Translations under genes and position numbers: made by a program
Notes under the pieces: model-generated
Databases searched by the model: none
Seen by the model: the letters and a program-made list of their open reading frames with translations, nothing else
What the model was told of the DNA's origin: nothing
In this document: positions 1 through 7,341 of the stretch, one piece after another
Position numbering within the stretch: position 1 is the first letter of the stretch
Layout: every line of letters begins with the position of its first letter
From: Aeromicrobium phragmitis
GTDB taxonomy: Bacteria > Actinomycetota > Actinomycetes > Propionibacteriales > Nocardioidaceae
Length of the DNA stretch: 64,000 bases
Direction of reading: 5' to 3'
Assembly: GCF_003674095.1 (NCBI RefSeq)
Contig: NZ_RDBF01000004.1
Span: 186,001-250,000, forward strand

Positions 1-2
1 GG

Positions 3-359
3 CCACTGCGGCGCAGTGACCGACGTGCTGTGCAGGGTGCGATGGAGCGCGTGGGAATCGATCCTCTCGCCTCGCGGCGTTTGGACGAGCTCTCCGGTGG
101 CCAGGTCCAGCGCACGCTCATGGCCCGAGCGCTGACGACCGGGGCGCCGGTCATCATCCTCGACGAGCCCACGACGGGCCTCGATAGCGAGGTGCGGCGG
201 GTGGTCGCGGACCTGCTCGCCGAGCTGGCAGCCGAGGGTCGCGTCGTGCTCCACGCCACCCATGACGAAGAGGCCCTGCGCGCCAGCGACGTCGTCCTCC
301 ACCTCGCCCACGGCACCATCAGCACGCCCCAGCCGACCGCATCCTCGGTGGTCGAGTAG
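3..359 (+). CDS. ABC transporter ATP-binding protein, 3' part (5' end off window)
   Basis: The reading frame is open from the window edge, so this is the C-terminal part of an ABC ATPase. Visible motifs in order are the signature LSGGQVQR, Walker B VIILDEP followed by a D-loop TTGLD, and the H-loop histidine in LHATHDE. The helical-domain sequence before the signature resembles zinc/manganese-type importers (ZnuC/AztA group), which is an inference from style only. It would energise a membrane permease encoded upstream of the window. The last codons (SSVVE-stop) coincide with a copy of the dispersed GGTGGTCGAGTAG repeat, so the natural C-terminus may have been altered by the repeat. Confidence 0.85.
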   Translation, partial: PLRRSDRRAVQGAMERVGIDPLASRRLDELSGGQVQRTLMARALTTGAPVIILDEPTTGLDSEVRRVVADLLAELAAEGRVVLHATHDEEALRASDVVLHLAHGTISTPQPTASSVVE

Positions 360-445
360 CGGCGCCACCCGAGTTGTTGGTGGTCGAGTAGCGGCGAGGA
401 ACGAGCCGCGTATCGAGACCACGTGAGGTGACGTGGTCTCGCTCC
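347..445. repeat. Dispersed GGTGGTCGAGTAG palindromic repeat, two starts
   Basis: GGTGGTCGAGTAG occurs at 347-359 (containing the stop codon of the ABC gene) and again at 379-391. The second copy continues through GTATCGAGACCA to an inverted TGGTCTCG, giving a long imperfect hairpin. The same building blocks recur at 3140-3190, 4225-4273 and 20028-20290. This is a REP-like family whose function is unknown; a role in transcription termination is possible because copies sit behind genes. Confidence 0.8.
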
Positions 446-547
446 ATCGCGGCCACGCCCCGCCTGCGATGGCTCCATGTGTGGTCGCTGAGCGACCTCC
501 TCCTCGACCGCCTGCGCCTGCGCCTGGGTGGCAGGTGAGCTGCGTCT

Positions 548-587
548 CGCCTTGACAAAGAAAGTTGTCAAGGCGTAGCGTGACCGC
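548..587 (+). promoter_or_regulatory. Promoter with perfect 11-bp inverted-repeat operator; leaderless start
   Basis: CGCCTTGACAA (548-558) and TTGTCAAGGCG (565-575) form a perfect inverted repeat with a 6-bp spacer. The left arm contains a consensus -35 TTGACA (553-558). Seventeen bases later is a -10 TAGCGT (576-581), ending 6 bases before the ATG at 588, so transcription probably begins on the start codon. The operator fills the promoter spacer, which fits autorepression by the ArsR-type protein encoded next. Confidence 0.75.
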
Positions 588-1163
588 ATGAGTGACGTGC
601 ACGTACTCGCTGACCCGAAGGCAGTCGAGGTGGCCCTGGACCCGGTTCGTGCGGCGATCCTCGACGCCCTGGACGAGCCGGGGTCAGCGACGACCATTGC
701 GGCAGCAGTCGGCCTGACGCGGCAGAAGGTCAATTACCACCTCAAGGCACTCGAGGCTCACGGCCTCGTGGAGCCTGCTGAAACGCGCGCCTGGGGTGGC
801 ATCACGGAGCGTTTCGTACGTCGCAGCGCCCGCCGAATCGCCGTCTCGCCCGGAGTCGTGCAACGCAGCGCCATCGACCCCGGCCAGATCGCCGACCGCC
901 TCTCTGCGGCCTACCTGATCGCGGTGAGCGGCCGAGCGGTCTCCGAACTCGGTGCGATCACCGCCAGCGTGGGCACCGAGACCCGGGTGCCGACCCTGAC
1001 CGTCGACACCGTCATCGGTTTCGCCTCCCCTGAGGACCGCGCCGCGTTTGCGAGCGAGCTGCAGGCGGCGCTGACCGACCTCGTTTCCCGCTATCACCAC
1101 GACGACGGGCGGCCCCACCGACTGACCGTCGCGTCCTACCCCAAACCGCAGGAGGAACCATGA
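588..1163 (+). CDS. ArsR/HTH_20-family transcriptional regulator
   Basis: A 191-residue protein with an N-terminal winged helix-turn-helix (residues about 10-75: DPVRAAILDAL, recognition-helix region LTRQKVNYHLKAL) typical of the ArsR-like helix-turn-helix-20 group that accompanies SRPBCC/AHSA1 genes. No metal-binding CxC motif is seen, so it probably senses something other than a metal through its C-terminal half. Its stop overlaps the start of the SRPBCC gene (ATGA), so the two are translationally coupled. The inverted repeat at 548-575 is its likely operator. It is probably a repressor of its own operon. Confidence 0.85.
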   Translation: MSDVHVLADPKAVEVALDPVRAAILDALDEPGSATTIAAAVGLTRQKVNYHLKALEAHGLVEPAETRAWGGITERFVRRSARRIAVSPGVVQRSAIDPGQIADRLSAAYLIAVSGRAVSELGAITASVGTETRVPTLTVDTVIGFASPEDRAAFASELQAALTDLVSRYHHDDGRPHRLTVASYPKPQEEP

Positions 1164-1687
1164 ACAGCTCGCAACAACCGCCACGGGCGGTGCACCGGGC
1201 GGAGTTCACCTACGAGGTCCCGGCGACGCCCGAGCAGGTGTGGGAGGCGATCGCCACGGCAGAGGGCATCTCTGCCTGGATGGTGCCGACGCGACTCGAT
1301 CCTCGCGTCGGTGGTGAAGTGGCGTTCGATCTGGGCGACATGACTTCGAGCGGCGTCGTCACCGACTACACGCCACGTCAGCGCTTCGCCTACGAGGAAC
1401 CGTGGCCGATCGGAGAAGGGCCGGAGGACGTCGACCCGGAGATGGCGACGTGGTTCGAGTCCATCGGTGCCTCCCTGGAGCAGGTCTATGCGGACCTGGC
1501 GCACACCAGCCCCATCGCCACCGAGTTTCTCATCGAATCGGTCTCGGGCGGCAGCGCGATCGTGCGCGTCGTCACCAGCGCCTACGGCACCGGCGCGGAC
1601 TGGGAGAACGAGTTCTTCGCGCAGATGATCGAAGACACCCGCCCGATCTTCGACCGGCTGGCCCTCCATTTGAAGGCGGTGGCGTGA
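1160..1687 (+). CDS. SRPBCC (AHSA1/START-like) domain protein
   Basis: A 175-residue soluble protein starting with the typical SRPBCC opening (AEFTYEVPATPEQVWEAIA) and the GISAWM segment, followed by the beta-sheet and long C-terminal helix of the AHSA1 family. Such proteins form a hydrophobic ligand pocket; the ligand is unknown. Pairing of an ArsR-type regulator with an AHSA1-type protein is a common bacterial arrangement. It overlaps the regulator by 4 bases upstream and the DUF6069 gene by 4 bases downstream. Confidence 0.85.
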   Translation: MNSSQQPPRAVHRAEFTYEVPATPEQVWEAIATAEGISAWMVPTRLDPRVGGEVAFDLGDMTSSGVVTDYTPRQRFAYEEPWPIGEGPEDVDPEMATWFESIGASLEQVYADLAHTSPIATEFLIESVSGGSAIVRVVTSAYGTGADWENEFFAQMIEDTRPIFDRLALHLKAVA

Positions 1688-2079
1688 CCATGGCGAGGCT
1701 CGGTTCTCTCGCCAAGACCGGCGCCATCGCCGGGGTGGCGGCCGCCCTCGCCACCACGGGCCTGGCGGTGATCGCGAAGGCGGCCGACGTGAGCCTGGAG
1801 GTCGACGCGGTTCCGATTCCTCCCGGGGCCTTCGCGATGTGGACCATCGTCGGGGCCGTTCTCGGCATCGGGCTCGCCCTGCTCCTGCGCACCCGCAAAC
1901 GGTTCCTCATCGCAACGGCTACCGGTTTCGCCTTCTCGCTGGTTCCAGCGATCGCCTTCCCTGACGATGCCGCAAGCAAAGCCGTCCTCGTCGCGGCGCA
2001 CGCCGTCGCCGCGACCATCATCGTCTCGCCGTTGGCGCGACAGCTCACCGTCTCGAGCCCCCACCGAGGCCACCAGTGA
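1684..2079 (+). CDS. DUF6069-type small membrane protein
   Basis: A roughly 131-residue protein with four hydrophobic segments (GAIAGVAAALATTGLAVIA, FAMWTIVGAVLGIGLALLL, FLIATATGFAFSLVPAIAF and the AHAVAATIIVSPLA helix). It matches the actinobacterial DUF6069 family as I remember it; its function is unknown. The start is placed at GTG 1684, which overlaps the preceding stop (GTGA); ATG 1690 is an alternative. It sits inside the coupled ArsR operon. Confidence 0.7.
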   Translation: MTMARLGSLAKTGAIAGVAAALATTGLAVIAKAADVSLEVDAVPIPPGAFAMWTIVGAVLGIGLALLLRTRKRFLIATATGFAFSLVPAIAFPDDAASKAVLVAAHAVAATIIVSPLARQLTVSSPHRGHQ

Positions 2080-2717
2080 CGACGACCTCCGCGCCTGCCA
2101 TCACACCGATCCACGTCGCCGACCTGACGGTGGAAGGTGAGGTGATGCCGGTCTGCGTGCACCGCATCGAGCACCCCGAGGCCCGCGTGCTCGTCGACAC
2201 CGGGATGACCGAGGTGCATCCACGTGCCGCCGCCATGGCGCCGCGCCTCCGACCGCTGAGCGAGCAGGCCCTCGATCTCGACAGCATCGACATCGTGATC
2301 AACACGCACTTGCACGGAGACCACTGCGGCGGCAACCACCTTTTCCCTGGCCGGCCCATCTACGTCCAGCGCCGAGAGCTCGACGACGCGCGCGTGAACG
2401 ACGAGTACATCAGGGAATGGGTCGACCCACCCGGCGTGAACTATGTGCCCGTCGATGGAGAACTCGAGCTGTTGCCGGGTCTGCGGCTCGTCCCCGCCCC
2501 CGGCCATACACGCGGTACACAGATCGTCGTGATCGAGATCGGCGTGCGTCCGACGATCGTCGCCGGCGACGTCGCGGTGTGGTCGGGAGAGCTCAACGAC
2601 CCGCAGACCGAAGGCCAGCGGGCGGTGCGCGCGCTCAACCCCGACCGCGTGTGGCTTGCGCACGAACACGAGCCGTGGACCGGGCCTCCAGGCCTTCCGC
2701 AGACCGCCCCTACGTAA
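2076..2717 (+). CDS. Metallo-beta-lactamase-fold hydrolase
   Basis: A 213-residue protein with the zinc motif HLHGDH (H78, H80, D82, H83), a later GHTRGTQ histidine, the AGDVAVW aspartate and a final AHEHEPW histidine. This is the complete set of metal ligands of the MBL fold. The overall order resembles the N-acyl-homoserine-lactonase/quorum-quenching group, but the substrate cannot be fixed. The GTG start overlaps the preceding stop, making it the fourth gene of the ArsR-headed operon. Confidence 0.85.
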   Translation: MTTTSAPAITPIHVADLTVEGEVMPVCVHRIEHPEARVLVDTGMTEVHPRAAAMAPRLRPLSEQALDLDSIDIVINTHLHGDHCGGNHLFPGRPIYVQRRELDDARVNDEYIREWVDPPGVNYVPVDGELELLPGLRLVPAPGHTRGTQIVVIEIGVRPTIVAGDVAVWSGELNDPQTEGQRAVRALNPDRVWLAHEHEPWTGPPGLPQTAPT

Positions 2718-2729
2718 GGAGACCGAGAC

Positions 2730-3146
2730 ATGCCCGACACTGCACCCTCCTCGGCCGCGAGCGACGACGACAGTCGCGACATCGCTGAGTTTCTCGGCAA
2801 CTGGGCCGAAGCGATCGTCTCCAACGACGTCGACCGAATGGCGCGCTTCACGACAGACGACTGGATACTCGTCGACCAGCCAGGAGCCATCAGCCGTGCC
2901 CGGTTTCACGCGGTGGTCGCTGACGGGTCGCTCCAGCACACCAGCATGACCCACGACATCCTCGGCATCACACGCCTCGGATCCGTAGCGATCGTCCGAA
3001 CGCATGGTCGCACCGCCGGCACCTACCTCGGCCAGGCGATCGCCGCTGACGAGTGGACCACCGACATCCTGGTCCATGGAGCTGACGGCTGGCGATGCGT
3101 CCTCACGCAGCTGACCCCTCGAGCGATCCCTTCAGAAGAGACGTGA
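2730..3146 (+). CDS. SnoaL/NTF2-like (DUF4440-type) protein
   Basis: A 138-residue protein with the cone-shaped NTF2-like pattern: an N-terminal helix pair (FLGNWAEAIVSNDVDRMARF), TTDDWILVD, and strands ending WRCVLTQLTP. Family members are small enzymes or ligand-binding proteins and no catalytic assignment is possible. It starts 13 bases after the hydrolase with an AAGGAGACC ribosome-binding site, so it probably closes the operon. Its stop codon lies inside the first bases of a dispersed repeat (GACGTGACGTGG). Confidence 0.75.
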   Translation: MPDTAPSSAASDDDSRDIAEFLGNWAEAIVSNDVDRMARFTTDDWILVDQPGAISRARFHAVVADGSLQHTSMTHDILGITRLGSVAIVRTHGRTAGTYLGQAIAADEWTTDILVHGADGWRCVLTQLTPRAIPSEET

Positions 3147-3190
3147 CGTGGTCTCGATACGGGCTCCGCAGGGTCCGCCCTACTCGACCA
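3140..3190. repeat. Dispersed TGGTCTCGAT...CTACTCGACCA repeat
   Basis: GTGACGTGGTCTCGATACG to CCCTACTCGACCA is the same half-palindromes as elsewhere in the window, here enclosing a short GC-rich stem. It overlaps the stop codon of the NTF2-like gene. Confidence 0.75.
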
Positions 3191-3236
3191 TTCGCACCCG
3201 TGTCAACGCCCAGCGGACCGGCACCTCGCTGATCCA

Positions 3237-3290
3237 TTGACAAACGTCGATGTGCTGTTACGGTGGTGCTAGATCGAAGATCATCGATCT
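3237..3290 (+). promoter_or_regulatory. Putative arsC promoter and inverted-repeat operator
   Basis: TTGACA (3237-3242), a 16-base spacer and TACGGT (3259-3264) make a good promoter. Just downstream, AGATCGA (3271-3277) and TCGATCT (3284-3290) form an inverted repeat with a 6-base spacer, placed where an ArsR-type repressor would block transcription. No arsR gene lies next to it. Confidence 0.55.
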
Positions 3291-3387
3291 GATGAAGGGA
3301 CGATCAGGTCCGAGCAGTCGCTGCGGACGAAGGATGGCTGCCACTCGATTCAGGATTACGCCGCTTCTCACCGACAGGAGTCAACGC

Positions 3388-4005
3388 ATGAGCATTACCG
3401 CACCAGACGCCCACCGAGCCACCGTCGACGACCTCGTGTATGTGTTCGACGGCGTCTTCACCCGGGCCCAGATCGAGGACGCCGTCAGCAACGCTCGGCG
3501 AGCGCTCGAACCGACCGCCACGGTGCAGACCTATCTGCCGGTGTTGGTGCGTCGCTACGCCACTGAGCTGCTGACCGCCCGGGCCCAGGCCGAGGGCACC
3601 CACCCCAAGCCGGTCCCGGAAATCCTGTTCGTCTGCGTTCACAATGCGGGCCGCTCGCAGATGGCTGCGGCGATCGCCGAGCATCTCGCTCCCGGGCGCA
3701 TTCATGTGCGCTCTGCTGGTTCAGCGCCGACCGGAGAAATCAACCCGCGCGTCGTCGCCGTGCTGGCGGAGCGCGGCATCGACCTGACCGCTGCCTACCC
3801 CAAACCGCTGACTGACAGCGTCCTGCACGCGGCTGACGTGATCGTGACGATGGGTTGCGGCGATGAGTGCCCTTATTTTCCCGGCAAGCAGTATCTCGAC
3901 TGGGACGTTCCGGACCCGGACGGCGCCACACTCGAGCAGACTCGCGACATTCGCGATGACATCCAAAGCCGGGTCACCTCGCTCCTGCGCGACCTCAACC
4001 TCTGA
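3388..4005 (+). CDS. arsC: Arsenate reductase (LMW-phosphatase type) with three-helix-bundle N-domain
   Basis: A 205-residue protein. Residues 1-75 are a helical dimerisation domain. Residues 78-205 are a low-molecular-weight phosphatase fold with the loop C83-x5-R89 (CVHNAGR), a further pair C157/C161 (MGCGDEC) and the acid loop DWDVPDP. This architecture is that of actinobacterial arsenate reductases, which usually couple to mycothiol/mycoredoxin; the thiol partner here is inferred. The start ATG at 3388 is chosen over the upstream in-frame codon because of an AGGAG at 3376-3380 and because the sequence before it is non-coding in character. Confidence 0.85.
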   Translation: MSITAPDAHRATVDDLVYVFDGVFTRAQIEDAVSNARRALEPTATVQTYLPVLVRRYATELLTARAQAEGTHPKPVPEILFVCVHNAGRSQMAAAIAEHLAPGRIHVRSAGSAPTGEINPRVVAVLAERGIDLTAAYPKPLTDSVLHAADVIVTMGCGDECPYFPGKQYLDWDVPDPDGATLEQTRDIRDDIQSRVTSLLRDLNL

Positions 4006-4224
4006 CGAGGATGCACGCGTCGCTCACTCCGCGCCAGCGTGGCGCCGTGATGGCCTCTGATGAGCGATGTCGCGAGCTGATCGTCTCGACTCGCGGACTT
4101 GGGGCTACATCGCCGCTGTCTACGCCGTGGCAGTGATCGACATCTTCCGCGACCAGTCCTAGCTCTTCGGCGTGCCGCTCGTCGCCGACGACGTCCTCGA
4201 GGTCGACCGCATCGGCGAGGTGGT
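4006..4224 (+). other. Non-coding stretch with possible gene remnant
   Basis: No intact gene is visible between arsC and the next coding region. From ATG 4067 a short frame reads like a real protein (TWGYIAAVYAVAVIDIF), stops at TAG 4160-4162, and the same frame continues in coding style (LFGVPLVADDVLEVDRIG) up to the repeat at 4225. It may be a decayed gene fragment interrupted by a stop and cut by the repeat; the evidence is weak. Confidence 0.3.
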
Positions 4225-4273
4225 GAGGTGGTCTCGACGAGGACTCCGCAGAGCTTCGGCCTACTCGACCACC
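4225..4273. repeat. Dispersed TGGTCTCGA...CTACTCGACCACC repeat
   Basis: GAGGTGGTCTCGACGAG to CTACTCGACCACC is another copy of the REP-like family, with a divergent central stem (CTCCGCAGAGCTTCGG). Confidence 0.75.
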
Positions 4274-4309
4274 GATAGTGCGTGGGCCCTCCGCACCCCC
4301 GGGCGGTGT

Positions 4310-4321
4310 TAGCGTGCGGGC
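4310..4321 (+). promoter_or_regulatory. -10 TAGCGT six bases before a GTG start
   Basis: TAGCGT (4310-4315) followed by six bases and the GTG at 4322 repeats the arrangement seen at 576-588. It suggests a leaderless transcript. No convincing -35 is visible. Confidence 0.45.
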
Positions 4322-4990
4322 GTGGGTGACCTGGACGGGACGCTGGCGGCGCTGGCGGCCCTAGGTCCGTTCTTCGCGGTCGACCGGTACGAGCCGCACG
4401 GTGACTGGGCGCCTCTGTCCACACTCCTGGAGCCGGGACCGCTCGAGACCCGGGTCGAGCACACCGCCGGTGCCCTGGGACTCGGTGACGCCGCCGACGA
4501 TGTCCGCGTCGCGGCGTCGACCGTCGCCCTCGGGCTTTTTTCCCAGCTCGTCTCGCCAGTGCTCGGAGCGACCGCGACGGCCACACCCCCGCCCACGATC
4601 ACCCTGGACAGGACGTGGTGGCGACCGGCCGACTCGGGGCCCTGGATGCTGGCCGTGGAGTGCATTGGCGACGTGGAGCCAATGGCCAGCGCCCTCACCG
4701 GCGCCGTCGCGCCGCTGGTCGAGCGCTTCGCCGAGGCCTTCTCGCTGTCGCGCATCGTGCTGTGGGGCAACGCCGCCTCGGCCGCCTTCGGAGCCGTCGC
4801 GGCGCTGCATCGCGTCGGCGCGGATCCGGCATCGCGAGCCACGCGCCTGGCACTCGATGCACTGCGCCGCGAACCGCTGCACGGGCACGGCGAGATCGTC
4901 GACCGGCGCTTCGTCCGGAACTCCTGCTGCTTGTACTACCGGACTCCCGGCGGCGGATACTGCGGCGACTGTGTGCTCGCGCAGGGCTGA
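4322..4990 (+). CDS. FhuF-like (2Fe-2S) ferric-siderophore reductase
   Basis: A 222-residue protein ending with the FhuF-type cysteine signature CC-x10-C-x2-C (NSCCLYYRT, then YCGDC) that holds a 2Fe-2S cluster. FhuF family proteins reduce iron in imported siderophores in the cytoplasm. It stands alone, directly before the cobalamin riboswitch of a FecCD/BtuF-type uptake operon, but is separated from that operon by the riboswitch and so is not obviously under B12 control. The GTG start has no Shine-Dalgarno sequence and appears leaderless. Confidence 0.8.
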   Translation: MGDLDGTLAALAALGPFFAVDRYEPHGDWAPLSTLLEPGPLETRVEHTAGALGLGDAADDVRVAASTVALGLFSQLVSPVLGATATATPPPTITLDRTWWRPADSGPWMLAVECIGDVEPMASALTGAVAPLVERFAEAFSLSRIVLWGNAASAAFGAVAALHRVGADPASRATRLALDALRREPLHGHGEIVDRRFVRNSCCLYYRTPGGGYCGDCVLAQG

Positions 4991-4997
4991 GTGCGAG

Positions 4998-5162
4998 TGC
5001 TACATTGCTCGCGCCAGTCGTGCTCGCATGAGCCAGGGAACCCGGTGAGAGTCCGGGACTGACGCGCAGCGGTGAGGGTGACGGGCGGAGCAACACGCCA
5101 CTGGACTTGTTTTGGGAAGGCGCTCCGTTCGATCGATCCCGAGTCCGAAGACCTGCTGGCCG
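4998..5162 (+). ncRNA. Cobalamin riboswitch (long form) with extended -10
   Basis: An extended -10 TGCTACATT (4998-5006) leads into an RNA with hallmark cobalamin-riboswitch pieces: GCCAGGGAACCCGGTGAGAG and TCCGGGACTGACGCGCAGCGGT (core and B12-box region, 5032-5072), GCCACTGG (5097-5104), GGGAAGGCG (5114-5122) and GAGTCCGAAGACCTGC (5141-5156). Closing stem P1 is formed by GCCAG (5013-5017) and CTGGC (5156-5160). It lies 65 bases before the first gene of a corrinoid-type ABC uptake operon and should shut it off when cobalamin is plentiful. Confidence 0.88.
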
Positions 5163-5227
5163 CACGTTCGCGTGCGTCATCCGCCCCTCACGGCTCCGCG
5201 TACGAGCCTCGGACGAAAGGGACCGCA

Positions 5228-6235
5228 ATGGTCGTCCGTACCCGTTTTCTGCCTTCTGCCCTGGCTTCGGCCGTTCTGCTCGCTGCGTGCGCAGGCGCCG
5301 CCGATTCACCGTCTGCACACGACGCCCCATCGGACGAGACCCCGGTCTCGGTCGAGAACTGCGGGCGCGGGGTCAGTTTCGACGAGCCACCCACCCGGAT
5401 CGTCGCGCTCAACTCCTCGGCTGTGGAGAACCTGCTCGCACTCGGTCTTGGAGACCGTATCGTTGCGGCGGACGGCGAGGAATCAGGCATCAAACCCGAC
5501 TTGCGCGAAGAATTCGACGACTTGAACGTCATCGACTCCAGCGGTGACTCCTATCCGAGCGCCGAAGCCATGCTCGAGCACGAACCGGAATTCGTGTACT
5601 CCGTCTATCCCAGCGCTTTTCGAGAGAACGACGGCATCATGACGCGGGAGGATCTGGCGGCGCTCGATATCGAGAGCTACCTTTCGCCGGGTCGCTGTCC
5701 CGACCGCGAGACGACTCAGAAATTGAGATTCGAGGACTTCTGGGCCGAGCTGACGGAGCTGGGCGATCTGCTCGGGGTGCCCGAACGCGCAGAGCAGGTG
5801 GTCGCTGAGCAGCGGGCGGCTTTGGAGGAAGCGCGAGCCTCGATTCCTGAGACCGACGAGCCGTTGACCGTGTTCTGGTGGGACATGGGGACCGACCAGC
5901 TGACGGCCGGAGCGTGCTGCGGTGGCCCCGACATGGTCATGGACGCTCTGGGCTTGGACAACATCTTCAGTCACGTCGAGGGCGCGTGGGCGGACGTCAG
6001 TTGGGAAGCGGTCATCGACCGCGACCCTGACCTCATCGTGATGGCCGACACCAGCGAAAGCTGGCAGGAGAAGCGCGAGTACCTTGCCGGCGACACGACG
6101 CTGAGCCAGTTGCGCGCCTTCAAGGACGACCGCATCGTGGAACTGCCCTTCTCGCAGACGACGCCTGGCCTTCAGAGCATCGACGGAATTCGAAGCATCA
6201 GCGAAGCGCTGAGCACGTGGGATTCCGCTCAGTGA
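5228..6235 (+). CDS. Corrinoid-type ABC transporter substrate-binding lipoprotein 1
   Basis: A 335-residue protein with a lipoprotein signal (positive start, hydrophobic core, LLAAC lipobox) and a periplasmic-binding-protein fold of the BtuF/FepB type (TRIVALNSSAVENLLALGLGD near the N-terminus; WADVSWEAVIDRDPDLIVM in the C-lobe). The upstream cobalamin riboswitch makes a corrinoid ligand likely, though family resemblance alone also fits siderophores. ATG 5228 is chosen because the signal peptide begins there and GAAAGGG precedes it. Its stop overlaps the permease start (GTGA). A second, clearly related binding protein lies at 8812-9816. Confidence 0.88.
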   Translation: MVVRTRFLPSALASAVLLAACAGAADSPSAHDAPSDETPVSVENCGRGVSFDEPPTRIVALNSSAVENLLALGLGDRIVAADGEESGIKPDLREEFDDLNVIDSSGDSYPSAEAMLEHEPEFVYSVYPSAFRENDGIMTREDLAALDIESYLSPGRCPDRETTQKLRFEDFWAELTELGDLLGVPERAEQVVAEQRAALEEARASIPETDEPLTVFWWDMGTDQLTAGACCGGPDMVMDALGLDNIFSHVEGAWADVSWEAVIDRDPDLIVMADTSESWQEKREYLAGDTTLSQLRAFKDDRIVELPFSQTTPGLQSIDGIRSISEALSTWDSAQ

Positions 6236-7341
6236 CCGCGATCGAGACGCGCCGGGGTGTCGACGGCAGCAGCGGCACCGAGCTGGCGCAGCGTGGGCAG
6301 CGACGCCCCTTGGCGCTTCTCGGCGTCGGCGTCGTGGCGCTGGCCGTGTCCTGCCTGGTGGCGGTCGCCGTCGGTCAAGCCGATATCGGGCTGCGAGAAG
6401 TGTGGACCGTGGTGACGGACCGGCTCGGGCTCTCCTTTCTGCGTGTCGATGCTCTGGGCTTGGGCGGGACTCAGGTCAGCCAGATCGACGCGGCGGTCTT
6501 GTGGAACCTTCGACTGCCCCGGGCGCTGACAGCGATCATGGTCGGCGGTGGCCTGGCCATGGTGGGCGCGGTGATGCAGACGTTGATGCGCAACCCCATG
6601 GCGGATCCCTACCTGCTGGGCATCTCCTCGGGCGCCTCACTCGGCGCGGTGCTCGTCATCGTCGCCGGCTTCGGAGGCGGGATGGTCGCGGTTTCCGGCG
6701 GCGCCTTCCTGGGAGCCTTAGGCAGCTTCCTGCTGGTGCTGACGATCGCGCAGACGTCGGGGGTCATCCGGCCGGACCGCGCGATCCTCGCCGGGGTGGC
6801 GGTCGGTGCCTTCTTCGCGGCCTGTACCTCGTTCGTCATCGTGTGGATCGCGGATCCGCACAAGACGCTGGGAGTGCAGTTCTGGTTGTCAGGATCGCTC
6901 GCCGGGGCTCGCCACGACTCTGTCCTCATCGCCCTGCTGGCGCTGCTTCCGGCGGCGGCGATCTGCTGGTGGGCTTCGCGCGCGTTGAACGCCTTCGCCT
7001 TCGGCGCCGACGCTGCCGCGAGCCTGGGGGTTGAGGTGAATAAGATCCGTTGGTTACTGCTGGTCGGCTGTTCGCTGCTGACCGGCGTTCTGGTCTCCGT
7101 CAGCGGCGCCATCGGGTTCATCGGGCTGCTCGTTCCACATGCGGTCCGGTTCCTGGTCGGGGCTGACCACCGGTACCTGTTACCGGCGTCGGTGTTGGTG
7201 GGCGGCTTGTTCCTGTTATGGGTCGACGTCGCCGCCCGTAGTGTGTTCGCGCCCCGTGAGTTGCCGGTCGGCGTGGTGACCGCCCTCATCGGCGTCCCGG
7301 TATTCGTGTGGCAGTTGCGGCGTCGGCAGAGGGCAGCATGA
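6232..7341 (+). CDS. FecCD/BtuC-family ABC permease
   Basis: A 369-residue integral membrane protein with about ten helices. It has the family landmarks LRLPRALTAIMVGGGLAMVG, NPMADPYLLGISSGASLGA and SGAIGFIGLLVPH near the C-terminus, the last being the ATPase-coupling region of BtuC-type permeases. GTG 6232 overlaps the preceding stop. Together with the flanking binding protein and ATPase it forms a type II importer for corrinoids (inferred from the riboswitch) or iron chelates. Confidence 0.9.
   Translation: MTAIETRRGVDGSSGTELAQRGQRRPLALLGVGVVALAVSCLVAVAVGQADIGLREVWTVVTDRLGLSFLRVDALGLGGTQVSQIDAAVLWNLRLPRALTAIMVGGGLAMVGAVMQTLMRNPMADPYLLGISSGASLGAVLVIVAGFGGGMVAVSGGAFLGALGSFLLVLTIAQTSGVIRPDRAILAGVAVGAFFAACTSFVIVWIADPHKTLGVQFWLSGSLAGARHDSVLIALLALLPAAAICWWASRALNAFAFGADAAASLGVEVNKIRWLLLVGCSLLTGVLVSVSGAIGFIGLLVPHAVRFLVGADHRYLLPASVLVGGLFLLWVDVAARSVFAPRELPVGVVTALIGVPVFVWQLRRRQRAA

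Noticed and set aside
3250-3387. N-terminal extension of arsC to the upstream ATG
   Set aside because: It covers the promoter and operator region and has no family similarity; a good ribosome-binding site precedes ATG 3388.
5072-5227. Longer start of the first binding protein
   Set aside because: It would lie inside the cobalamin riboswitch and place the signal peptide internally.
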